A DNA stretch of 64,000 nt from the NCBI GenBank assembly GCA_009746045.1, contig RPFO01000017.1, positions 307,501-371,500 on the forward strand, given 5' to 3'. The notes below the pieces were generated by a model. It was not told the origin of the DNA, did not search any database, and saw only the letters and a list, made by a program, of their open reading frames with translations. Source of the stretch: Mesostigma viride. Its lineage: Eukaryota > Streptophyta > Mesostigmatophyceae > Mesostigmatales > Mesostigmataceae. The translations under genes and the position numbers were made by a program. Below are positions 55,593 through 64,000 of the stretch, piece by piece (position 1 is the first letter of the stretch; each line of letters begins with the position of its first letter).

Positions 55593-57314
55593 TCATCCCC
55601 AGCCATCTCTTCTCAGAGCTGTAGCTCTGATAGAAATCCCAGGATTGCCCAGAAAATTCTGACCCAAAATCACAGGGCCATCATAGTCCTCTAGGACAAG
55701 GAAGGTCACATCCACACCCATGACAGGGGCAGTAACCTCTCCCACCACCCTTAGATGCGTCCTACCACTGAAATCAGACACCCAGGGGCAACTTGGTTCT
55801 CCGACCAGCAGTTCTCCTGTATGCTGAGGTCCCATGACAGAAACCTGCGCATTGGTATCTATCTCCATGGCAGCTACCTCAGGTTCATCCAACTGGACAA
55901 GCTTGGACACCTTAGGCTCCTTCTTGGCTCTTTGCAAAGCCTGTACAATATCTGATAGACGCACACCCCTAGGCCTGGTGTCGGGCCGTTCCGGAGGTGC
56001 AGCCTGTCCGCCTGCTTGCCCAACCACCGTATGTGAAGGTACCCCAGGGGCCGGGCCAGGGTCACCCTGAGGGCTCGATACAGCTGTAGCACCCTGATCA
56101 GGAAGCTCCACGTCACCCCCGCCTTGTACACCAACGGGCACCTGGAAGAGGTCTCCTTGATTACCTCCCCGGGGACGGATCTTTGACCAGGACAGACGGT
56201 GTACTGCTTGGGAGCCATCAATGGCCACCCAGCACTTATGGCCAGCGGCTTCTACTCGGGTCACCACCCCATCATGCCAGCTGCCACGTTTCCCTGGAAA
56301 GCTTGGTTCCTTCCACACAACAACCTGTTGTCCAACGTTAGGTTCTAGGACACTCCAGCCCTTGTCTTTCTGCCTCAGCTTGAGGAACTTGGCCTCTAGC
56401 TTCTCCTTCCATGCCTGCTCAGCATCAGCTGGCAGCATCCTGGTATGCAGCATAAGAGGATTGATGGCAATGTCACCAAAGAACATGGGAGTCCTCAGGT
56501 TCAGCCTGTACTCCACAGAACGTAGCCATGCAGATGTCACAATGGCAGATGACGTCCTTGGAATCCTCTCCACCAGCAGCACAGTCTTGATCTCTTGGAT
56601 GGCTCTCTCCACCACTCCTTGCTGGCCGTGGCTCTCCCTGGGTGTAATCAGCAACTCTGGAAACTCTGGCAGGTTCTCACAGCACTCAAACTGAATGTCA
56701 CACTGCAACAACTCCAACCCAGGGTACCTGCTCCTTGTCAACTTCAGAGCAGCAATCAATGTAGGCTTCTCCATGTCAGGCAGGATCTCTAGGGTCTTGT
56801 ACTTGGTATATCTGTCCACTGCCACCAGCAGCTTCAAACCCCTGATTCTCTGAATATCTACCTGCACATGGCCTGGCTGCAAAATAGGAGTCCTGGCATG
56901 AGACTGCTTGGGCTTTCTAGCAACTAGCCTGCACTTGCAAGCTTGAGCAACCTGTTGGCAGATGGAGTACAACTCACTTCCTCCCAGCCGTCTAGCAACT
57001 TGCAAAGACTGAGCTGCATGGCCAAACATAGTATGCAACCTTGAGGCAATGTCATACAAGAGAGAAAACCTTTTATTGTCATTATTAGCACTCAAGGTAT
57101 GTACAGATCCCTTATGTACAGGAGGCACCAGGGTCGTGCCTGTCAGACTGTCTCCAGCCCTATCCTCATCCTGACCATCCTGTGCCAGTCCCTGCCAGCC
57201 GTTAAGAATGTACTCCAGCACAAGTACATTTTGAGTTTTTCCAAGTTTCTTGTTTTTTGCTTGTTTCAAGTTCAGTTTTGCATAAAAAGTGTCCCCATAG
57301 CCCCTGGATCTCAT
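55593..57314 (-). CDS. Copia-type integrase with a retropepsin-like domain C-terminal to it
   Basis: A 573-residue intact frame. Zinc domain H94-x4-H99 (HTMFGH) with C119 and C126/C128; catalytic core D153 (QVDIQR), D206 (LLQCDIQFE) and E236 (GVVERAIQEIK), the last spacing 29 rather than about 35. Residues 325-382 form a chromatin/SH3-like module (VVVWKEPSFPGKRGSWHDGVV). After a Pro/Gly-rich linker (385-450), residues 480-560 look like a retropepsin: MEIDTNAQVSVMG (DTN at 486-488 in place of DTG), LRVVGEVTAP, VDVTFLVLEDYDGPVILGQNFL. Ty1/Copia elements normally have protease before integrase, so the order here is unusual. The frame ends in ATGA, overlapping the RT start. Confidence 0.82.
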   Translation of the reverse strand: MRSRGYGDTFYAKLNLKQAKNKKLGKTQNVLVLEYILNGWQGLAQDGQDEDRAGDSLTGTTLVPPVHKGSVHTLSANNDNKRFSLLYDIASRLHTMFGHAAQSLQVARRLGGSELYSICQQVAQACKCRLVARKPKQSHARTPILQPGHVQVDIQRIRGLKLLVAVDRYTKYKTLEILPDMEKPTLIAALKLTRSRYPGLELLQCDIQFECCENLPEFPELLITPRESHGQQGVVERAIQEIKTVLLVERIPRTSSAIVTSAWLRSVEYRLNLRTPMFFGDIAINPLMLHTRMLPADAEQAWKEKLEAKFLKLRQKDKGWSVLEPNVGQQVVVWKEPSFPGKRGSWHDGVVTRVEAAGHKCWVAIDGSQAVHRLSWSKIRPRGGNQGDLFQVPVGVQGGGDVELPDQGATAVSSPQGDPGPAPGVPSHTVVGQAGGQAAPPERPDTRPRGVRLSDIVQALQRAKKEPKVSKLVQLDEPEVAAMEIDTNAQVSVMGPQHTGELLVGEPSCPWVSDFSGRTHLRVVGEVTAPVMGVDVTFLVLEDYDGPVILGQNFLGNPGISIRATALRRDGWG

Positions 57315-57340
57315 CTGGAGGTAGTTGAACTAGTATATGC

Positions 57341-57951
57341 TACAATATACTAGGTTGTACTATTTTCTACTACATTTATACTATAATGTACTAAATTGAA
57401 CTACATATGAACTAAATGTAACTGTGATTGATGCCCCTGTAACGTCTCCCAATGCTCAATAACAGGTCTGGCCACCATTGGTGACCTCCTAGAGCCATTC
57501 ACAGCTGCATTTCGTGGATCACCGCACAAAAAAAAAATGTTTTACTTAGCCTTATCAACATGGGAATGAGGGCTTTGGTGTGCAAACATGCATGTGTGCT
57601 AAAAATTGGACATTCTGACACTGCGCGAGAGTCTGGTAATACTTAAGCACTTCAGGTCATGATCGAAGTATAGAATGAACTGATGCAAGCAATCAAGCAT
57701 TATGCAAGGAATGGAATGCTGCAATGAATTTTAGCAGTAATACTTGCAACTAGGGAACACACGATAAAGTCACGAATCTGACATGCATTGTGCCGTCATG
57801 GCACATGCATGAACATGTACACGAACAGAGGATCACGCGGACGCCCACGTGCACGCGCATGGCAATCCCCATGCGCCCCCCCCCCCCCCCCCCCACAAGC
57901 CCCAACTCCAAACATTGCACCAATGACCCACCCACCCAAACCCAACCCCAG
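57341..57951. other. Unassigned AT-rich DNA
   Basis: No gene. Contains diverged ACTAAATTGAACTACAT motifs (57355-57420), an A10 run (57528-57537) and a C19 run (57876-57894). Confidence 0.4.
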
Positions 57952-58080
57952 CCCCCCGCCCCCGCCCCCGCCCCCGCCCCCGCCCCGCCCCCGCCCCGCC
58001 CCCGCCCCGCCCCCGCCCCGCCCCCGCCCCCGCCCCCGCCCCCGCCCCCGCCCCCGCCCCCGCCCCCGCCCCCGCCCATG
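57952..58080. repeat. (CCCCCG)n / (CCCCG)n array
   Basis: Hexamer GCCCCC with pentamer variants, grading at 58078-58110 into CCCATG and then CCCACG. Confidence 0.95.
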
Positions 58081-58110
58081 CCCATGCCCCTGCCCCCGCA
58101 CCCGCCCATT

Positions 58111-58326
58111 CTCACGCCCACGCCCACGCCCACGCCCACGCCCACGCCCACGCCCACGCCCACGCCCATGCCCACGCCCACGCCCACGCCCACGCCCACG
58201 CCCACGCCCACGCCCACGCCCACGCCCACGCCCACGCCCACGCCCACGCCCACGCCCACGCCCACGCCCACGCCCACGCCCACGCCCACGCCCACGCCCA
58301 CGCCCACGCCCACGCCCACGCCCACC
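58111..58326. repeat. (CCCACG)n array, block 1
   Basis: About 35 hexamers of CCCACG with one ATG variant. Followed by a unique-looking spacer of about 105 bp (CCTAGCCTCACCCCTACTCC...). Confidence 0.96.
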
Positions 58327-58426
58327 CTAGCCTCACCCCTACTCCAAGCCACAATTATACCCAAAGCCACAGCCAGAAGTAGAGCGCAGCTGCAACAATA
58401 GCAGACGTAGCTGAGACACACACCTA

Positions 58427-59213
58427 CCCACGCCAACGCCCACGCCCACGCCCACGCTCACGCCCACGCCCACGCCCACGCCCACGCCCACGCCCACGCC
58501 CACGCCCACGCCCACGCCCACGCCCATGCCCACGCCCACGCCCACGCCCACGCCCACGCCCACGCCCACGCCCACGCCCACGCCCACGCCCACGCCCACG
58601 CCCACGCCCACGCTCACGCCCACGCCCACGCCCACTCCAACGCCCACTCCCACGCCCACGCCCACGCGCACGCGCACGCCCACGCCCACGCCCACGCCCA
58701 CGCCCATGCCCACGCCCACGCCCACGCCCACGCCCACGCCCACGCCCACGCCCACGCCCACGCCCACGCCCACGCCCACGCCCACGCCCACGCCCACGCC
58801 CACGCCCACGCCCACGCCCACGCCCACGCCCACGCCCACGCCCACGCCCACACCCACACCCACACCCACGCCCACGCCCACGCCCACGCCCACGCCCACG
58901 CCCACACCCACGCCCACGCCCACGCCCACACCCACACCCACGCCCACGCCCACGCCCACGCCCACGCCCACGCCCACGCCCACGCCCACGCCCACTCCCA
59001 CGCCTACGCCCACGCCCACGCCCACGCCCACGCCCACGCCCATGCCAACGCCCACGCCCACGCCCACGCCCACGCCCACGCCCACGCCCACGCCCACGCC
59101 CACGCCCACGCCCACACCCACGCCCACGCCCACGCCCACGCCCACGCCCACGCCCGCGCCCATGCCCACGCTCACGCCCACGCCCACGCCCACGCCCGCG
59201 CCTGCGCCCACCC
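58427..59213. repeat. (CCCACG)n array, block 2
   Basis: About 130 hexamers with scattered CTCACG, CCCACA, CCCATG and CGCACG variants. Followed at 59213-59325 by a second copy of the spacer found after block 1, so block plus spacer is itself a duplicated unit. Confidence 0.96.
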
Positions 59214-59483
59214 TAGCCTCACCCCTACTCCAAGCCACAAATGCACCGTAAGCCACAGCCAGAAGTACAGCACAGCAGCGACAATTGCAGACTTAGCCCA
59301 GACACACACCTACCCACGTCAATGCCCCTGCCCAGAGACTCGCGGCCTCATCCCACCCCCCTGCACGAACAGTTCCCAAACAAAAGAAAAGGCAAACAAA
59401 AGGAACAAGAGTAGCAAGCTGCATTGCGAGCACATATGCCAGTTCTGGTGCACATGCCAGGCCGAAAGCAACTCATGATTGCC

Positions 59484-59621
59484 CCTGCCCCTGCCCCTGC
59501 CCCTACCCCTGCCCCTGCCCCTGCCCCTGCCCCTGCCCCTGCCCCTGCCCCTGCCCCTGCCCCTGCCCCTGCCCCTGCCCCTGCCCCTGCCCCTGCCCCT
59601 GCCCCTGCTCCTGCCCCTGCC
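59484..59621. repeat. (CCCTGC)n array
   Basis: About 23 hexamers of CCCTGC. The variants are a single CCCTAC near the start and a CTCCTG near the end. Confidence 0.96.
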
Positions 59622-60817
59622 ATCACCATTCTAACCACCACACATTACGAAAAGCAAGAAGAAATTATAATAATAATAAGAAGAAATTATAAGAAGAAGA
59701 AATAATAATAATAAACAAGCACAAAGTTGACTGCACATGCGACTGTACCAGTTAGGCACGTAGCAAATTTTAGCTGCAGCTTCAATTTCAACTTCATTGC
59801 AATTGCAAGTGTGACTGCATGTGTAATTGCACTACCAATGCCTAATGCCCACTGCATGTGCCCAGTGCGAATGCAATTCAAAAGCAACATGCAATCGAAA
59901 TTACAGCTGAAGCCGGCTATTAACAAAGATATTTAAAGCAGTTGTTAACTACAGAGACCCAATGAAAATGCAAATGCAATGAAAAAGCAACAGAAGTTGA
60001 AGCCACTGCCACTCTACCTGCCGACAGTAACACCACCGCCAGCACCCACTCATATCCCAACGACAAGGAAATAGAATTGCCCAAAGCCAGACATACATTG
60101 GGACGCATAAGCAAACGGCAACGCAAGCGCACATGCAAATGTATACGCAAAGGCAAAGGCAAAGGCAAACGCAAACGCAAACGCAAACGCAAGCTTGTCA
60201 TGTACCTACGCTTAACTGCAAACGCAAACTGTGCACGAAGCAAAAAGATTGGATGGCCAAGATCATGGCAAATACGAGGGCCGAAAACAATCCAACTTCA
60301 TCTAAATGTCCGAAATCCTCACGACGTTTCGATGCGCGCTTGAATGTCGAAGGCCTGCGCCGATTATCGATCATAAGTCGAATGTGTAATTGTCGGCTTA
60401 TGAGAACTGCTTTGCGACAGTATCACGTCAGGCCGTTCCTGTGCAGCCATTTTCCCTGTGCAGCGGGTGGACAACGTTCACTTTCCGCATTATTCATGGC
60501 TATCGAAGTTAATTCTTACCGACCCCGGCTGCCATGGCCACTGGCCACGCATATCAAGTTCAGGTATTCCCGACCTGTAGCGCAGCAGATTTCTGTCGGA
60601 AGGCATCCTAAGCATCGTGATAAAAGAAATCCGAACAGTAGACATTCATGCTGCATCTAAGGACATTATGGCATTTGTATATACTGCAAGTACATGTATC
60701 GACATTGCCGTGATTGCTAACCCCGACTCACCATGAACAGGAACTTTCCCTCTGCCTCCATGAAATGTACTTCGTGAAATGTACTGTAATACATATGATG
60801 TACTACGATGATAATCA
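59622..60817. other. Unassigned DNA with short simple repeats
   Basis: AAT/AAG-rich runs at 59655-59715 and (GGCAAA/CGCAAA)n at 60140-60192. No gene recognised; short ORFs follow the repeats. Confidence 0.4.
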
Positions 60818-61432
60818 TCCCAGCAAAGCCATAGCACACCTTCCGTTTCGACCGCCATGTCGGCCACTAGTCCGGATAGCTCAATGTGCACCTGACCTTG
60901 ACACTAATCGCACAAACAGCCACAATTTTGCAAGCAAGAAGACATGGCTACCTCGGCATTTCATGAAATGTACTTCGTGAAATGCATTTCGTGAAATGTA
61001 CTAAGGAACGTGATTGGCCGGCGTTCGCTCGCCAAATCTCGCAAAATGTACTAAGGCACGTGATTGGTCCCGCAAAATGTACTAAGGAACGTGATTGGCC
61101 GGCGAAGATTCTGTTTGCTGCAATTAAAATTCCCTACAGAATCTTCGCCGGCCAATCACGTTCCTTAGTACATTTTGCGGGACCAATCACGTGCCTTAGT
61201 ACATTTTGCGAGATTTGGCGAGCGAACGCCGGCCAATCACGTTCCTTAGTACATTTCACGAAATGCATTTCACGAAGTACATTTCATGAAATGCCGAGGT
61301 AGCCATGTCTTCTTGCTTGCAAAATTGTGGCTGTTTGTGCGATTAGTGTCAAGGTCAGGTGCACATTGAGCTATCCGGACTAGTGGCCGACATGGCGGTC
61401 GAAACGGAAGGTGTGCTATGGCTTTGCTGGGA
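60818..61432. repeat. Perfect inverted repeat, 297-bp arms, 21-bp spacer
   Basis: The arm at 60818-61114 is the reverse complement of 61136-61432; no mismatch was found by eye. Within each arm, AAATGTACTAAGGAACGTGA-type modules are repeated directly. Beyond the arms the flanks are unrelated. The right arm contains the first codons of the ORF at 61359. Confidence 0.93.
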
Positions 61433-62014
61433 CATAATCGTGGCTATCTGCTTCCTGGCTTTCGCTATCATGGTGATGGGACACCATGGGAAGCGCAAGT
61501 TCGCAGCCATAGTGCTAAGCGGCAGCACCCATGCCGGCAGCCTAGTGACCGACGAGACGTTCGACTGTAAGTGCGGCCACGAGTGCATGAAGCCCATTAG
61601 AATATCACATCTCCAGGCATTGCGAAGCGCCTGGTTTTCGCCCGGGCGGAAGCAAGAGGACAGGAAGGCGGCGATAAAGCAGCAGCTGCACCAGGGGGGG
61701 TACGACGCCATAACCACGATGTCGTCATCTACTCGTCACAAGTTCGTTCATGGCGCTGGTTTTCGGTTCGTTCTCGACGGGGGAGTCAAGGATATGAACA
61801 TAGGGTTTGTGACCCCTTTTCACTTTCGCGTTTCACTTTCGAGGCGGCCTTCAGGCACTGCCTGAAAATTAGCAACCACGTTTGGAACTCTTCGGACCAC
61901 CTGTGAAACTAATCACATTTGATGATGTGCTGGCGGGCCTGGGCATCGCATTTGAGCATTACTTCGAGCAGGGCTCAACAAGCTCGATTCGCCAACTCAA
62001 CCCGAAGAAGCCCT
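61359..62014 (+). pseudogene. C-x-C-x3-C protein of unknown, possibly transposon-related family
   Basis: A frame from 61359 (MHIELSGLVADMAVETEG; first 25 codons in the inverted repeat) has a hydrophobic stretch (IIVAICFLAFAIMVMG), then FDCKCGHECMKPIRISHLQALRSAWFSP and a basic helix (EDRKAAIKQQLHQGG). After frameshifts near 61835 and 61890 the sequence continues FEAAFRHCLKISNHVWNSS and LITFDDVLAGLGIAFEHYFEQ, ending near 62014. The Cys motif followed by an R-x-x-F helix and a later C-x-K-IS block recalls the N-terminal half of uncharacterised transposon-borne proteins in algae and invertebrates. That link is weak. A GTAAG at 62023 and TTTCACAG at 62206-62213 could be splice sites. Confidence 0.35.
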
Positions 62015-62293
62015 AAGCTGCGGTAAGACATATATTTGTGTGGATGGCTCTTGATATCATGCTGAATTTCTAGTCTTCTCTAGGTGGACAGTTCATGTGC
62101 AGCCATACAGGTCATCCATGTGTGTTTTAACCATGTTGCATGTGCCACAGATATTATGAGCAGTATTTACTAAGTGTGCTGGAGTCGTTGTTGCATGCTT
62201 GTTGTATTTCACAGTTCACGCCTGCATGAACGCATCGTTGATACTAATGATTATTCATATTGCATGACTGTTCTATTGGGGACGCCGCGCTTG

Positions 62294-64000
62294 ATGTCAC
62301 AACGTGGCCGAAAGGGTGCATCCACCGCTGACGGCCGGTGGGTGAAATCGATGGACGCATTTCCGAAGAAGCCAGCCGCGGGCCACACCCATGGCGCGGG
62401 CGGGGGCGCGGGCGGGGGCGGGGGCGGGGGAGAAGGCGCGGGTGCGGGCGCGGGCGCCACCCAAGACGCGGGCGCGGGCGCGGGCCCAGGCGGGGGCGGG
62501 GGCGGGGGCGCAGGCGCCGGCGCGGGTGCGGGCGCGGGCGCCACCCAAGGCGCGCGCGCGGGCGCGGGCGGGGTGGGGGCGCAGGCGCCGGCGCGGGTGC
62601 GGGCGCGGGCGCCACCGCCGACTTGGATGATGAGCCAGCAACCGAAGCCGAGAGGGAGAGGCACCGCTCTTCGAAGGTGTTCGATCTCGAAGTGTTTTGG
62701 GGCCCGGATATGACCGTGTATGTCCGCTGGCGCCTAGCCGCATCGGAGACGTTGGTAAATGCACCGGTGAACAAGTGGCAGCCCACAGGGCCTAATGGCG
62801 AGGCTTGTGACGGGGTCACGCCCATTGGGTACACCCCGCAGGGAGATCCTGTCTATGGGTGCCTCCTCATAGAGCGTGGCAAGGCCCCAAAGGAAGTCCT
62901 GGTCTAGTGCCGCTTTTTGAATGGGACGAGGGCGGTGCCAGGAGATGTACCTGCGCTAGCCTTCACAGCCTTTTTCCTGACATCGTCGCCGCTGAGAAGC
63001 AGCAGTTGCTGGACGGATGGATTGAGCAGGTGCCAAAGTCCGTGGAGGATGTGCGTGCCAACAACGAGAATCTGTTCGACATCATGGAGCAAAAGCTCAA
63101 AGAGAAGCGTGAACTGCAAGCGAACAAGGCGGTACCCTTACCGCTGCGATCTGCAGGCGACCAGTCGGTTGCGCGGGCAACACGAGCACTGAGGCTGCCC
63201 ATAAAACAAGTAATCTCACACGTCGCTTGCCCTGCCCGCGAGATTCAAGCGCAGATCAACCGCGCATGTGCGCCCGCTGCGCGAGGGAGCACATCAACGG
63301 CAACGCCCGCTTTGCGCACACTGATTTCCGGCAGGCACACCTTCAAGGTGAATGGAAGCCTCATACGACGCAGCGACCTACTCGTTGTTAAGCGGCCAGC
63401 CGTCACCTGCGGGCAGGGAATGCCGTGGGCACCACACATGCTGGTGAAGGTCCTTGATCTGGAAGGCGATCGCACGGAGCGTGACAGCATTGTCGCCTCT
63501 CCTTACTACGCACCGTCGTGGACGGGCCAGTTTTCTAGAGTGACATTAGGTGGCGGCAGCGCAGGGATGACGGTCCCCATTTCTGATGTACACCTGCAGC
63601 ACTGGACAGTGGGCGGTACGGCAGAGGTGCACCAGCCTGAGCTGATCAGTACCGGCAAACTGTCAGCTGCCACGGTGGCGGCGTTGAAAGAGCACCCGCA
63701 GATTGACTTTGAGCATTACAAGACTGCCACCGCCGCCAGGGCAGCAGCAAAGGATGACTGCAATGCCTACTTTGCCGAGCATGGAGCACGTGCGCTTATC
63801 GGGATGCGCCTGTGTGCCCTGTTTCCGGGGATAGCGAGGAAGAGGGAGCGCTTCCATGGCTGGGTCACTAAGGTTCAGGAAAGGGGAGGTCACCTGCTCA
63901 TCAAGGCGATGTGGGCTGATGGGCAGTATGAGGACTATCATGCCCTGGCGGAGGTGACGCAGTTCGTGTGCGGCTGCCCACACCCAGTCGAGGCATTTGG
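62294..64000 (+). CDS. Large uncharacterised protein with Gly/Ala tract and Tudor-like C-terminal segment, runs off window
   Basis: ATG at 62294 gives MSQRGRKGASTADGRWVKSMDAFPKK, then a Gly/Ala tract from a GGGCGC microsatellite. After a frame change in that tract the sequence continues DLDDEPATEAERERHRSSKVFDLEVFWGPDMTVYVRWRL ... CDGVTPIGYTPQGDPVYGCLLIERGKAPKEVLV (to 62905). A further one-base shift leads into a frame open from about 62907 to the window end: PLFEWDEGGA, then HSLFPDIVAAEKQQLLDGWIEQVPKSVEDVRANNENLFDIMEQKLKEK (helical), HTFKVNGSLIRRSDLLVV, and near 63780-63960 ALIGMRLCALFPG...FHGWVTKVQERGGHLLIKAMWADGQYEDYHALAEV. That last part has the strand pattern of the PTM/DIR17-type Tudor module. 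The two shifts may be sequencing errors in GC-rich DNA. Confidence 0.5.
62394..62625 (+). repeat. (GGGCGC/GGGGGC)n tract in coding sequence
   Basis: Irregular GCGGGC/GGGGGC hexamers with GCCACCCAAG interruptions at three points. It encodes a Gly/Ala linker in the ORF at 62294. Confidence 0.85.

Larger units (their letters stand above)
51501..55596 (-). pseudogene. Copia-type reverse transcriptase and RNase H, split by piggyBac-B
   Basis: The start ATG at 55596 overlaps the previous stop (ATGA). Residues 1-181 (to about 55058): a lead-in, FEAWKLAFSKALEEWLQFECAAPTD, then ALRFVLKRKVVDE and the first catalytic Asp in MSSVLLDF. The frame resumes at 52692 with AFLKSD, LVILKGLEGLRSSPIIWRLTLQEALI and DPCLLL. 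The catalytic box is H-G-D-D (YASLHGDDLHLLAP) instead of the usual Y-V-D-D. RNase H follows with EIFVDSS, SDVAECRAICEG, LLLTDSMGMVQ and HIPGEENPADALTKL (D-E-D-D all present). Removal of the insert and one TTAA restores one continuous frame of about 570 residues. Confidence 0.88.
51501..57340 (-). mobile_element. Copia-order LTR retrotransposon, 5' truncated (no gag seen)
   Basis: Minus strand, integrase-protease-like ORF (57314-55593) then RT-RNase H ORF (55596-51501), with integrase upstream of RT as in Ty1/Copia. Coding frames are intact apart from the piggyBac-B insertion, so this is a young copy. Upstream of about 57340 the sequence becomes AT-rich (repeated ACTAAATTGAACTACAT), so gag and the usual N-terminal protease are missing. 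Confidence 0.85.

Noticed and set aside
57750-59256. Gly-Val, Pro-Thr and Ala-Trp repeat ORFs
   Set aside because: Products of the CCCACG and CCCCCG hexamers; open in several frames on both strands.

Overview
This window is eukaryotic repeat-rich DNA with almost no ordinary single-copy genes. It holds a chromodomain Ty3/Gypsy element, a Copia-order element, endonuclease/reverse-transcriptase LINEs and ORF1-only LINE derivatives. It also holds CACTA-type, piggyBac-type and pogo/DDE_1-type DNA transposons and very large simple-sequence arrays. The mix, the moderate-to-high GC and the style of the LINE and DDE_1 proteins suggest a unicellular green alga (chlorophyte or prasinophyte). That is inference only, because no taxonomically decisive gene is present.

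Layout. 1-10394: a Ty3/Gypsy chromovirus whose 5' LTR lies before the window. It carries a small RNase H1-type hybrid-binding ORF, a polyQ ORF, gag, pol (PR-RT-RH-IN-chromodomain), an unidentified extra gene downstream of integrase, a polypurine tract and a 3' LTR. It sits in a 1.7-kb repeat (P1), and a second, uninterrupted P1 copy lies inverted at 37.8-39.6 kb. 12188-13928 and 24757-27034 are the two halves of one LINE ORF2 (endonuclease, then RT). They are separated by a 10.8-kb CACTA-like element (13929-24756) with GTTACC/GGTAAC subterminal arrays at both ends, packed with satellites and an ORF1-like gene. A second small CACTA (24950-25428) sits in the same LINE. 27172-34705: ORF1-only LINE copies and stacked LINE 3' ends, with a piggyBac-like element (31365-33063). 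36998-37636: one clean ORF on the minus strand. 39783-42176: 759 uninterrupted CTG units flanked by TTG runs. 42260-48940: a pogo/DDE_1 transposon with 40-bp inverted termini and TA target duplication; its transposase gene is broken by a third CACTA. 51501-57314: a Copia-order element on the minus strand, split by a second piggyBac-like copy (52697-55057) that itself holds a 641-bp LINE fragment. 57.9-59.6 kb: CG-rich hexamer arrays. 60818-61432: a 297-bp-arm inverted repeat, followed by two coding regions reaching the window end.

The genes do not form a pathway; the content is a record of nested insertions. At three insertions (CACTA-2, CACTA-3, piggyBac-B), taking out the inserted DNA plus one target-site copy rejoins the host reading frame, which fixes the boundaries well. 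Most element genes carry frameshifts, from decay or from uncorrected long-read errors, so reading frames are reported as domains over approximate spans.
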